Origin: Streptomyces jumonjinensis
GTDB lineage: Bacteria; Actinomycetota; Actinomycetes; Streptomycetales; Streptomycetaceae
Assembly: GCF_009600885.1 (NCBI RefSeq)
Contig: NZ_VCLA01000047.1
Span: 1-41,864, forward strand
DNA length: 41,864 bases
Direction: 5' to 3'
The position numbers were made by a program, and so were the translations under genes. Shown here one piece after another: positions 23,931 to 32,087 of the stretch (positions within the stretch are counted from its first letter, which is position 1; every line of letters begins with the position of its first letter). The notes under the pieces were generated by a model. That model was not told where the DNA came from. It saw only the letters and a list, made by a program, of their open reading frames with translations, and ran no database searches.

Positions 23931-25948
23931 GGGGAGACCTCCAGAGGGTCGAGCTTGTTCGCTGTACGGATCTCGTCGACGATACGACCGATGATCTCGG
24001 TGATTCCGAAGTCCTTGGGGGTGAAGACGGCGGCCACCCCCGCCGCCTTCAGCGCGGCGGCGTCGGCCTGCGGGATGATCCCGCCGACGATCACCGGAAT
24101 CGGAGGGTCCGCCGGGGAGCCGGCCGCGCGCAGCCGCTCCAGCACATCCGGCACCAGCGCGGCGTGCGAGCCGGAGAGGATCGACAGGCCCACACAGTGC
24201 ACGTCCTCCGCGAGCGCGGCGGCCACGATCTCCTCGGGCGTCAGCCGTATGCCCTGGTAGACCACTTCGAACCCGGCGTCCCGCGCCCGTACGGCGATCT
24301 GCTCCGCGCCGTTGGAGTGCCCGTCCAGACCGGGCTTGCCGACCAGCAGCCGCAGCCGCCCCGAGCCCAGCTCCCCGGCGGTCCGCGCCGCCTTCTCGCG
24401 GACCAGCGCCAGCGGGGTGCCCGCTTCGGCGGCGACCGCGACCGGCGCCCCGGAGACCCCCGTCGGCGCGCGGAACTCGCCGAACACATCGCGCAGCGCC
24501 CAGGACCACTCCCCGGTGGTGACGCCCGCGCGGGCGCACTCCAGGGTGGCGGTCATCAGATTCCCGGTTCCGGCCGCCGTCTTCTTCAGTGCGGTGAGCG
24601 CGTCGGCGACGCGGAACTCGTCACGGCCGTCCCGCCACTCCCGCAGGGCGGCCACGACCCGTGCCTCGTTCGCCGGGTCGACGGTCATGACGGCGGTGTC
24701 GAGATCCGCGGTGAGCGGGTTCTCCTCGGTCGACTGGAAGACATTGACCCCGACGATCTTCTCCTCGCCGGTCTCGATCCTGGCCCGCCGCTCGGCGTGC
24801 GACGAGACCAGCCTCGATTTGAGATAGCCGGACTCGACGGCGGCCATCGCGCCGCCCATCTCCTCGATCCGGCCGATCTCGGCGAGGCACTCCGTGACCA
24901 GCGCGGCCACCTTGGCCTCGATCACATGGGAGCCGGCGAAGATGTCCTCGTACTCCAGCAGATCCGACTCATGGGCCAGCACCTGCTGGATCCGCAGCGA
25001 CCACTGCTGGTCCCAGGGCCGGGGCAGCCCCAGCGCCTCGTTCCAGGCCGGCAGTTGTACGGCGCGGGCGCGGGCGTCCTTGGAGAGGGTGACGGCCAGC
25101 ATCTCCAGCACGATCCGCTGGACGTTGTTCTCCGGCTGGGCCTCGGTCAGCCCCAGCGAATTGACCTGGACGCCATAGCGGAAGCGGCGCTGCCGGGGGT
25201 TCTCGACGCCGTACCGCTCCCGGGCGATCCGGTCCCAGATACGGGCGAAGGCCCGCATCTTGCACATCTCCTCGATGAACCGGACGCCCGCGTTCACGAA
25301 GAAGGAGATACGGCCGACCACCTCGCCCCGGCGCTCCTCGGGTATCTGGCCGGACGCGAACACCGCGTCCAGGACGGCGACGGCGGTGGACATCGCGTAC
25401 GAGATCTCCTGGACCGGGGTGGCCCCGGCCTCCTGGAGGTGGTAGCTACAGATGTTGATGGGGTTCCAGGCGGGGATGCGGTTCACCGTGTAGGCGATCA
25501 TGTCGGTGGTCAGCCGGAGCGAGGGGCCCGGCGGGAAGACATGGGTCCCGCGCGACAGATACTCCTTGACGATGTCGTTCTGGGTGGTCCCCTGGAGCGC
25601 GGCGAGGTCCGCCCCCTGCTCCTCCGCGACGACCTGATAGAGCGCCAGCAGCCACATCGCGGTGGCGTTGATGGTCATCGAGGTGTTCATCCGCTCCAGC
25701 GGGATGTCCTGGAACAGCCGCCGCATATCGCCGAGGTGCGCCACCGGGACGCCCACCCGGCCCACTTCGCCCCGGGCGAGGAGGTGATCGGGGTCGTACC
25801 CCGTCTGGGTCGGCAGATCGAAGGCGACCGACAGTCCGGTCTGGCCCTTGGCGAGATTGCGGCGGTAGAGCTCGTTGGACGCCTCGGCGGTCGAGTGACC
25901 GGCGTAGGTCCGCATGAGCCATGGCCGGTCCTTGTGGCGCTCAGTCAT
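23927..25948 (-). CDS. ecm: ethylmalonyl-CoA mutase (MeaA), adenosylcobalamin-dependent
   Basis: A 673-residue single-chain B12 mutase of the methylmalonyl-CoA mutase family. The N-terminal TIM-barrel has RPWLMRTYAGHSTAEASNELY, LSVAFDLPTQTGYD and SMTINATAMWLLALY. The C-terminal cobalamin domain carries the DxHxxG motif at residues 542-547 (GLDGHSNGAEQ, lower axial ligand His544) with the later SILSGSHAAL and GGIIP loops. It converts (2R)-ethylmalonyl-CoA to (2S)-methylsuccinyl-CoA. The whole operon layout separates it from methylmalonyl-CoA mutase, which also has a different size. The ATG at 25948 is 10 bp after the ccr stop with GAGG upstream. Confidence 0.93.
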   Translation of the reverse strand: MTERHKDRPWLMRTYAGHSTAEASNELYRRNLAKGQTGLSVAFDLPTQTGYDPDHLLARGEVGRVGVPVAHLGDMRRLFQDIPLERMNTSMTINATAMWLLALYQVVAEEQGADLAALQGTTQNDIVKEYLSRGTHVFPPGPSLRLTTDMIAYTVNRIPAWNPINICSYHLQEAGATPVQEISYAMSTAVAVLDAVFASGQIPEERRGEVVGRISFFVNAGVRFIEEMCKMRAFARIWDRIARERYGVENPRQRRFRYGVQVNSLGLTEAQPENNVQRIVLEMLAVTLSKDARARAVQLPAWNEALGLPRPWDQQWSLRIQQVLAHESDLLEYEDIFAGSHVIEAKVAALVTECLAEIGRIEEMGGAMAAVESGYLKSRLVSSHAERRARIETGEEKIVGVNVFQSTEENPLTADLDTAVMTVDPANEARVVAALREWRDGRDEFRVADALTALKKTAAGTGNLMTATLECARAGVTTGEWSWALRDVFGEFRAPTGVSGAPVAVAAEAGTPLALVREKAARTAGELGSGRLRLLVGKPGLDGHSNGAEQIAVRARDAGFEVVYQGIRLTPEEIVAAALAEDVHCVGLSILSGSHAALVPDVLERLRAAGSPADPPIPVIVGGIIPQADAAALKAAGVAAVFTPKDFGITEIIGRIVDEIRTANKLDPLEVSP

Positions 25949-25958
25949 CAGGGGGACC

Positions 25959-27296
25959 TCAGAGGCTGCGGAAGCGGTTGATGGCGTCGAGGTGCCGGGC
26001 GCGCAGGGCGGGATCGCGGACGCCGAGCCCCTCGCCCGGGGCGAGGGCGAGCACGCCGACCTTGCCCTGATGGAGATTGCGGTGCACGTCGTAGGCGGCC
26101 TGGCCGGTCTCCTCCAGGGAGTAGACCTTGGAGAGGGTGGGGTGGATCCTCCCCTTGGCGACGAGCCGGTTGGCCTCCCACGCCTCGCGGTAGTTGGCGA
26201 AGTGGGAGCCGACGATCCGCTTGAGCGACATCCAGAGATAGCGGTTGTCGTACTCATGGGTGTAGCCCGAGGTGGAGGCGCAGGTGACGATGGTGCCGCC
26301 CTTGCGGGTGACGTAGACACTCGCGCCGAAGGTCTCCCGGCCGGGGTGCTCGAAGACGATGTCCACGTCCTCTCCGCCGGTCAGCTCGCGGATCCGGCTG
26401 CCGAACCGCTTCCACTCGCGCGGGTCCTGGGTCCGCTCGTCCTTCCAGAACCGGTAGTCCTCGGCGGTGCGGTCGATGACGGCCTCCGCGCCCATCGCCC
26501 GGCAGATGTCCGCCTTCTGCTCGCTGGAGACGACGCAGATCGGATGGGCCCCGCCGGCCAGCGCGAACTGGGTGGCGTAGGAGCCGAGTCCGCCGCTGGC
26601 GCCCCAGATCAGCACATTGTCGCCCTGTTTCATCCCCGCGCCGTTGCGCGAGACGAGCTGGCGGTACGCGGTGGAGTTCACCAGGCCCGGGGCCGCCGCC
26701 TCCTCCCAGCTCAGATGGCCCGGCTTGGGCATCAGCTGGTTGGACTTCACCAGCGCGAGCTCCGCGAGCCCGCCGAAGTTGGTCTCGAAGCCCCAGATGC
26801 GCTGCTCGGGGTCGAGCATGGTGTCGTTGTGCCCGTCGGAGGACTCCAGCTCCACCGAGAGACAGTGGGCGACCACCTCGTCCCCGGGCCGCCAGGCGTT
26901 GACCCCGGGGCCGGTGCGCAGCACCACGCCCGCGAGGTCCGACCCGATGACGTGGTACGGCAGATCGTGCCGCCGGGTGAGCTCGGAGAGCCTTCCGTAC
27001 CGCTCCAGGAAGCCGAAGGTGGAGCGCGGCTCGAAGATCGAGGTCCAGACGGAGTTGTAATTCACCGAGCTGGCCATCACGGCCACCAGCGCCTCGCCGG
27101 GGCCGAGTTCCGGCACCGCGACGTCCTCGATGTGCAGGGACTTACGGGGGTCCTTCTCCCGGGTGGTGAGCCCCGCGAACATCTCCGTCTCGTCCTTGTG
27201 CACCGTGACGGCGCGGTAGGACTCGGGGACGGTCAGCGCGGCGAAGTCGGCGGGCGTGGCGTCCGGCGACTGGATCGCGTCCAGGATTTCCTTCAC
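25959..27296 (-). CDS. ccr: crotonyl-CoA carboxylase/reductase
   Basis: A 445-residue MDR-superfamily enzyme that reduces and carboxylates crotonyl-CoA to (2S)-ethylmalonyl-CoA with NADPH and CO2. The four residues known to hold CO2 in the Kitasatospora enzyme, Asn81, Phe170, Glu171 and His365, are present at exactly these numbers (NYNSVW, WGFETNFGG, VGSHFANYR). The nucleotide loop is WGASGGLGSYATQFA. The GTG at 27296 has a perfect GGAGG with 7-nt spacing; the frame remains open upstream but without conserved sequence. It is the first gene of the operon, and its product also supplies ethylmalonyl-CoA as a polyketide extender unit. Confidence 0.96.
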   Translation of the reverse strand: MKEILDAIQSPDATPADFAALTVPESYRAVTVHKDETEMFAGLTTREKDPRKSLHIEDVAVPELGPGEALVAVMASSVNYNSVWTSIFEPRSTFGFLERYGRLSELTRRHDLPYHVIGSDLAGVVLRTGPGVNAWRPGDEVVAHCLSVELESSDGHNDTMLDPEQRIWGFETNFGGLAELALVKSNQLMPKPGHLSWEEAAAPGLVNSTAYRQLVSRNGAGMKQGDNVLIWGASGGLGSYATQFALAGGAHPICVVSSEQKADICRAMGAEAVIDRTAEDYRFWKDERTQDPREWKRFGSRIRELTGGEDVDIVFEHPGRETFGASVYVTRKGGTIVTCASTSGYTHEYDNRYLWMSLKRIVGSHFANYREAWEANRLVAKGRIHPTLSKVYSLEETGQAAYDVHRNLHQGKVGVLALAPGEGLGVRDPALRARHLDAINRFRSL

Positions 27297-27534
27297 GGTG
27301 GTGCCTCCGGCGAAGCGCGTCGGGGGTCCCGGAGGGAACCCCGCGTGAGATGAGGGCCAGTGCGTGCTGCTGTGGAGGTGTGCCGTCGGTTCGGCGAGGG
27401 CGGTACTGCGGGCAGCGCCGGTGGGCGCGGGGTGGAGAGCCTGTGACGCAGGCGTCCGGGCGCGCGGACACGATGGTTCGCGGGGACAGCCGGCGTACGA
27501 AAGGTCTCTGCACGCCGGCCGCCCGGACGACTTC

Positions 27535-27563
27535 AAGCTATGGCACTGCGTGTCAGCTGACAA
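27535..27563 (-). promoter_or_regulatory. candidate ccr operon promoter with overlapping palindrome
   Basis: On the minus strand TTGTCA (27563-27558), a 17-nt spacer and TAGCTT (27540-27535) form a good SigA-type promoter. The perfect palindrome TGTCAGCTGACA (27551-27562) overlaps its -35, and a wider dyad TGGCAC/GTGCCA (27541-27546, 27572-27577) surrounds it. A repressor bound here would block RNA polymerase. Confidence 0.55.
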
Positions 27564-27608
27564 GACACTGGGTGCCAAATTTTCTCTCATATGGTGTCGC
27601 CCGGACAC

Positions 27609-27666
27609 GCATGAGCGGCGGCGGTCGCCGACCCCGGACCGGGTCGGCGGCCACCGCCGCTCATGC
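27609..27666 (-). terminator. long terminator hairpin after the GH95-type gene
   Basis: Arms 27609-27634 and 27641-27666 (26 nt each, two non-Watson-Crick positions) enclose a 6-nt loop, starting 9 bp beyond the GH95-type stop. It separates the glycosidase gene from the ccr promoter. Confidence 0.85.
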
Positions 27667-27674
27667 GCGCGGCC

Positions 27675-30578
27675 TCAGCCTGCGGGGCTCTCCAGCGAGA
27701 GCGCGAAGACATGGGCCCGCGCGGAGCCCGACGCCGGGGCGTTCAGCGTGACGGCCACCAGCCGTCTGGCCGGATCCAGCGCCGCCCGCTGATGGAAGAG
27801 CGCCGCCTTGACGCCCAGCGGGCCGCCCCGGGTGTGGATCTGACTGGTCCGCACGGCCTCCGTCTCCCCGTACGCCGGACCCGACAGCCAGGCCGTGAGC
27901 CGGACCGGCACGGTGGCCGTCGAACCGTCCTCGTACGAGAGCAGGACGGGCACCGTCACATGGCCCAGATCGCCCGCGCCCAGCACATGGAGCCGGGCAT
28001 AGGAACCGGCCGGGACCGCGATCCGCCGGCCCGCCGCGATCACATTGTTCTTCGTGCCCTCCCCGCCATTGGCGAACGAGAAGACGATGCCGTCGTCCGT
28101 CGTACGGCCCGTCTGCGGCAGCTGCGCCATCGGCAGGGTGCGGCCGGTCCCGTCGAAGTCGCCGTCCGCGAAGAACATCTCGGTGGTGATGCCGTCGTTG
28201 TCGAAGTCGCCGGTCAGATCGACCGGGACCACCCCGCCGACCGGCGCGAGCGGCGGCAGCCCCCACGGCTCGGCGGGCCTGGTGACCGGCACCGGCCGGA
28301 CGGTGAGATCGGGGCGCGGCCCCACCCGGTGGATCACGGCCTCATCACCCGGCGCGAGCTCCAGCTCCACCGAGCCGTCGCCGAGATCGCGCCACTTCGG
28401 AGCCGGACCGCCGATGCCCGAGACCCGCACCCGGCCCTCGATCGAGTGCCGGACCCGGCAGGGCTCCCCGTCGCCCGGGCTCCGTCCCGGCGGCCCGCCG
28501 GCGCTGAGCACCCGCACCCAGCGGGTGGCGCCGTCCCGGCGTACCGCGCTGACCAGGAACGCGCCCTCGGTGCGGAAGTCGTGGAGCACCGCGTCCCGCC
28601 ACTCCCCGGGCACCCCCGGAAAGATCCGGATCACGCCGCCCCAGCTCTGGCAGAGCATGTCGTGCACCGTCATCGCACCCGAGAGCGGAGTCTCGATCAC
28701 CGGCCCGGCCTCGTAGTACATCGTGTTCGGCTGGATGAACCGGTCCACCAGCTCGCGCAGCTGCCTCAGCGCGTCATCGCCCCGGCCCATCTGCGCGGAG
28801 ATGGAGGCCGCGCCGGTGAAGCTGTAGCCCCGCAGCGCGCCCTCGAAGCCGATCCAGTGCTGGAGCGAACGGGCGATCAGATCGCGGTTCTCCACCTGGT
28901 CCCAGTTGACGAGGTGGAGCGGATAGACCGCGAGCAGATGCGAGTAGTGGCGGTGGGACTTGGCGAACGGCACCCCCGCGCCGACCATGAAGCCCTTCTC
29001 GTCCACCGCGTAGCCGGTGAGCTTCGCCAGGACCTCCCGCCAGGCCGACTCCAGCGGATCGCTCCGCTTCAGCAGCCGTACCGTCTCCAGGAGCGTCTCA
29101 CAGCTCCAGCGGAGCAGCGCCAGATCGTAGGTGCAGTCGGGCGCGCTGCCGTACTCCGGCGAGAAGGTCCTGGGCAGATGCAGCTTCCCGTCCGAGCCCG
29201 GGAACAGGAAGTGCAGATAGTAGTTGGTGGAGCGGCGCAGCAGCGGATAGAGCACCTCTTCCAGGATGGTGAGGTCCAGGCTGTGCCGGTAGCTCAGCCA
29301 GACGTTGTGCAGCGCCCAGGGCAGATCGCCCACCTCCGGGTCGCCCACCCCCGGCACGCCCACCGTTCCCGCGTCGTCGCACTGGGCGTCGGTGGAGCGC
29401 CGCAGGCCCGCGGAGTCATGCCGATAGGGGGGTTTGAGCGCGCCGATGAGGATGTCGGTGTTCTCCCGGAGGGTACGGGGGATCGCGTCCAGCTCCAGAT
29501 GGTTGGAGCCGTACACCGGCCAGTACTCCAGCTGCGCGTTGAGATTCCACCACACGCTCGGCCAGGGGGTCGGCTCCAGCCAGGGACCGGTCGTCGCCAT
29601 CACCGGGGCGTGGGCGCGGGCGGCGCACGCGAGTTTGTAGAGCTGGATCCAGTAGAAGCTCTGGATCAGCTGGTCGGGCACCGAGATGAAGCTCTTGCGG
29701 TAGAAGGAGTGCCACCACTCCCGGTGGGTGCGCCGCAGCGCCGTGAGCGGGCGCGCGGCGGCGTCGCGTACGGCGGCGAGCGCCTGCTCCTCGGCGTCCC
29801 TCGCGGGGTACGAGTGGGACACGGCCAGCAGGATGGTGCGCTCGCGGCCCCGGCGGCGCTCCCGGTGGGCGGAGGCGGTCTGGCCGCCCGCGTACAGCTC
29901 CTGGGTGACGACTCCGGTGCCGTCCTCCTCCTGCCGGGCGACCGGCGGCGGATTGGGGGCGAAGCCCTTCGGCGGGTTCTCCCGGACGATCCGGGGGCTG
30001 ACCGCCGGGGAGGGCCGGAACTCCCAGCGGAAGTCCTCCTCGCCCCGGCTCGCCCGGACCGTCGCACTCAGCAGGGTGCGGTCGTTGTGGACGAAGGCGC
30101 GGAGCCGGAGCGTGCCCCGGTCGGTGGTCACGGTGCCGACGATCTCGGCGTTCCAGAGATCCAGCCGCAGATCGACGCCGGTGACGGCACCGACCGGGGT
30201 GAGGACGAGATTGCCGACGGGCAGCCGGGCCACGCCCCACTCGTTGCCGAACTCCGGCCGGTGGTCCTGGACCTGGCTGTGGTGGACGGTGAAGCGCAGC
30301 GCGTCGTCGCCGGGCTCGGCGTAGAGGATCGAGCCGAGCAGCCCGTTGCCGAGGAAGGGGCCCTCGTACCAGGTGCGCGGAAGCCGCTTCCAGATGAGGT
30401 CCTGATCCGCGAGGAAACGCTCCCACTCGTGATCGGTGCTCATGCCCCGTACACCGGGTCGCTGTTCGCCCGCCGGGGAGGCTCCGGCCGGGGCTCCGGT
30501 CGCCATCGAGCCGGTGGTACCCGCTGCCGCTCCGATGGCCATCCGTCCCAGGAACCCACGCCTGCTTACCGGCATCAC
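27675..30578 (-). CDS. Tat-secreted GH95-type glycoside hydrolase (alpha-L-fucosidase/galactosidase family)
   Basis: A 967-residue exported enzyme. Residues 1-40 are a Tat signal (SRRGFLGRMAIGAAAG). The following region matches the GH95 plan: an N-terminal beta domain (WYEGPFLGNGLLGSILY), a linker, then the (alpha/alpha)6 barrel with the NLN motif around residue 345 (WWNLNAQLEYWPVYGSNHLE) and TFSPEYGS around residue 470, and a C-terminal beta domain. About 200 extra C-terminal residues contain DLTGDFDNDGITTE and GDFDGTGRTLP, which look like an added beta-sandwich seen in other Streptomyces glycosidases. Exact sugar specificity is not clear. It starts at GTG 30578 (GGAG, 7-nt spacing) or the next ATG at 30575. 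It is an odd neighbour for the ethylmalonyl-CoA genes. Confidence 0.85.
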   Translation of the reverse strand: MMPVSRRGFLGRMAIGAAAGTTGSMATGAPAGASPAGEQRPGVRGMSTDHEWERFLADQDLIWKRLPRTWYEGPFLGNGLLGSILYAEPGDDALRFTVHHSQVQDHRPEFGNEWGVARLPVGNLVLTPVGAVTGVDLRLDLWNAEIVGTVTTDRGTLRLRAFVHNDRTLLSATVRASRGEEDFRWEFRPSPAVSPRIVRENPPKGFAPNPPPVARQEEDGTGVVTQELYAGGQTASAHRERRRGRERTILLAVSHSYPARDAEEQALAAVRDAAARPLTALRRTHREWWHSFYRKSFISVPDQLIQSFYWIQLYKLACAARAHAPVMATTGPWLEPTPWPSVWWNLNAQLEYWPVYGSNHLELDAIPRTLRENTDILIGALKPPYRHDSAGLRRSTDAQCDDAGTVGVPGVGDPEVGDLPWALHNVWLSYRHSLDLTILEEVLYPLLRRSTNYYLHFLFPGSDGKLHLPRTFSPEYGSAPDCTYDLALLRWSCETLLETVRLLKRSDPLESAWREVLAKLTGYAVDEKGFMVGAGVPFAKSHRHYSHLLAVYPLHLVNWDQVENRDLIARSLQHWIGFEGALRGYSFTGAASISAQMGRGDDALRQLRELVDRFIQPNTMYYEAGPVIETPLSGAMTVHDMLCQSWGGVIRIFPGVPGEWRDAVLHDFRTEGAFLVSAVRRDGATRWVRVLSAGGPPGRSPGDGEPCRVRHSIEGRVRVSGIGGPAPKWRDLGDGSVELELAPGDEAVIHRVGPRPDLTVRPVPVTRPAEPWGLPPLAPVGGVVPVDLTGDFDNDGITTEMFFADGDFDGTGRTLPMAQLPQTGRTTDDGIVFSFANGGEGTKNNVIAAGRRIAVPAGSYARLHVLGAGDLGHVTVPVLLSYEDGSTATVPVRLTAWLSGPAYGETEAVRTSQIHTRGGPLGVKAALFHQRAALDPARRLVAVTLNAPASGSARAHVFALSLESPAG

Positions 30579-30957
30579 TGATCAACTCCGTCTAAGGACG
30601 TGCACATTGATCCGATGATTGAACTGGTGTGGAGCGTAGGAAGAGACTACTGAGGCGTCAAGGGGGATGAATCATCGGGGGATTGAGGGGGTGGGGTATG
30701 GGCCACATCAGACAGGCCCCGGGTGCCCGGGAGCGGCGCGGCGAGCGGTCGCCGGGGGGCGCGGGCGGGTGCACGGGGTACGTGGGGTGTGTCGGGTACG
30801 CGGGGTACGTGGGGTGTGCCGGATGTGCGGGGCCCGCTGGGGTACGCGGGGTACGTGGGGTGTGCCGGATGTGCGGGGTGCACGAGGCTCGCGGGGCCCG
30901 CCGGAGGGATGAGGTGCGGACGGCCCCCGGTTCCGGCGGCTCACCCGCGCGGGCGCG
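30579..30957. other. intergenic region upstream of the GH95-type gene
   Basis: 379 bp with no supported gene. The first 80 bp are AT-richer and hold the GH95-type promoter region (GGAACTAC-type sequence is not clear enough to name boxes). The rest is G-rich on the plus strand and carries the minisatellite at 30769-30886. Open frames through the repeat translate to simple PHVPRVPDT-like repeats and are rejected as genes. Confidence 0.55.
30769..30886. repeat. minisatellite with 22-bp core and 46-bp period
   Basis: The core GGGGTACGTGGGGTGTG followed by YCGG starts near 30775, 30802 and 30848. The last two copies are part of an identical 38-bp stretch (30795-30832 and 30841-30878, period 46). 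GGGTGCACG flanks the block on both sides. It lies between the TetR 3' end and the GH95-type promoter. Confidence 0.75.
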
Positions 30958-31815
30958 TCAGGCGCGGTGCTCCTTCAGCGCCCGCTCGATGGTGCGCATC
31001 ACATCGTCCAGCGGCGCGTCCGTCCGGGCCACGGCCACCAGCACCTCGTCCCCGCTCTTCACCGAGACCGGGGCGGCGGCCGGGGCTGTGGTCTCCCGGG
31101 CTTCCCGGGCCTCCGGGGACGGCTCCACGGCGAGCGAGCGGCCCGCGCCGATGCCCGTGCCGAAGGTCTCCCGGACGATTGCGAACGCGTGGTCGAGCTG
31201 CGCCTCCACATCGCCCTGACCGCCCGCCCGCAGCCATCGGCGCAGCACATGGTTGTGCGCGGTGACGACGGCGGACGCGGCCACCTCCGCCAGCAGCGGA
31301 TCGTCATTGCCCACGTGATGGTCGCGCTCGTCGAAATGGCCCAGCAGATAGCGGGTGAACAGCCGCTCGTAACGGGCCACCGAGGCGATCTCCCGCTCCC
31401 GCAGCGTGGGCACCTCCCGGGTCAGCCGGTAGCGCTCCACGGAGATCGCCGGGGAGGCCGCGTACATCCGCATGACCTCCTTGATGCCCCGGCACACGGT
31501 GTCGAGCGGATGCTCATGGGCGGGGGCCGCGTGCAGCACCGCCTCCGCGCGGACGAGAGTGTCGTCGTGGTCCGGGAAGATCGCCTCTTCCTTGGAGCGG
31601 AAGTGGCGGAAGAACGTCCGTCGGGCGACTCCGGCGGCAGCCGCGATCTCGTCCACGGTCGTCGTCTCGTACCCCTTGGTCGCGAACAGCTCCATGGCCG
31701 CCGTCGCCAGCTCACGGCGCATTTTGAGCCGCTGGGCGGCGGCGCGGGTACCGGCGGCGCTCTCGGGGGCGTCGGCGGAGGTCTTCGGGCGAGGGGCCTT
31801 GGCGGGCTGGGACAT
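30958..31815 (-). CDS. TetR-family transcriptional regulator
   Basis: A 285-residue regulator, long for the family. The N-terminal HTH is at about residues 30-80: LATAAMELFATKGYETTTVDEIAAAAGVARRTFFRHFRSKEEA in shortened form. The ligand domain includes YLLGHFDERDHH, and an alanine/glutamate-rich C-terminal extension ends with VAVARTDAPLDDVMRTIERALKEH. It follows the 3-hydroxyacyl-CoA dehydrogenase gene in the same direction and precedes the ccr region, so it is the natural candidate to control acyl-CoA genes here. The start is ATG 31815; ATG 31833 is possible. Neither has a strong ribosome site. Confidence 0.9.
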   Translation of the reverse strand: MSQPAKAPRPKTSADAPESAAGTRAAAQRLKMRRELATAAMELFATKGYETTTVDEIAAAAGVARRTFFRHFRSKEEAIFPDHDDTLVRAEAVLHAAPAHEHPLDTVCRGIKEVMRMYAASPAISVERYRLTREVPTLREREIASVARYERLFTRYLLGHFDERDHHVGNDDPLLAEVAASAVVTAHNHVLRRWLRAGGQGDVEAQLDHAFAIVRETFGTGIGAGRSLAVEPSPEAREARETTAPAAAPVSVKSGDEVLVAVARTDAPLDDVMRTIERALKEHRA

Positions 31816-32020
31816 GACCCGAACGTACTGCATCCGCGCAGGAGAGCGCGCCTGCGGGGGAGGAGCGCCGCTCCCGGACGCGGGCCGCCGACGGTGCGGA
31901 ACGGGCACGTCCGCGGCCGTCGGCCGGGGCGGCGGAGCGCATGGATCCAGCAGCCGCGGGGCGCGTGCCGCCGGGGCCGCCCGTGCCCCGCCGCCCGGCG
32001 GATCCGGGACCGCCGGACCC

Positions 32021-32087
32021 GCCGGGCGTCGGTACGGGGCGCTCAGCGCCGGGCGTCGGTACGGGGCGCTCTCAGCGCCGGGCGTAC
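32021..32087. repeat. direct repeats copying the 3' end of the dehydrogenase gene
   Basis: GCCGGGCGTCGGTACGGGGC and the following GCTCAGC occur at 32021-32047 and, with two extra bases, at 32048-32076. A third, partial GCCGGGCGTAC (32077-32087) is inside the end of the coding region. The duplicated unit includes the stop codon region. Confidence 0.65.

Larger units (their letters stand above)
27297..27674. other. intergenic region between ccr and the GH95-type gene
   Basis: 378 bp without a convincing gene. From the ccr side it holds a leader of about 230 nt in which I see no recognisable riboswitch (no B12 box), then the candidate ccr promoter with a 12-bp palindrome, then the long hairpin that follows the GH95-type stop. 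Open frames on both strands here are GC-driven and lack ribosome sites. Confidence 0.6.

Noticed and set aside
23927..25948. Methylmalonyl-CoA mutase large subunit
   Set aside because: No small subunit is present, the length is 673 residues, and it sits between ccr and the lyase, which points to ethylmalonyl-CoA mutase.
27297..27530. Possible cobalamin riboswitch in the ccr leader, since Ecm needs B12
   Set aside because: I see no B12-box-like conserved sequence or obvious matching stems. A covariance-model search would settle it.
27663..30581. A 972-codon open frame on the plus strand opposite the glycosidase
   Set aside because: It is a GC-driven shadow rich in Arg/His/Gly/Val. The minus-strand frame has a Tat signal and GH95 motifs.
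30647..30944. Short minus-strand frames encoding PHVPRVPDT-like repeats
   Set aside because: They come from translating the minisatellite. There is no ribosome site, and several frames are open at once.
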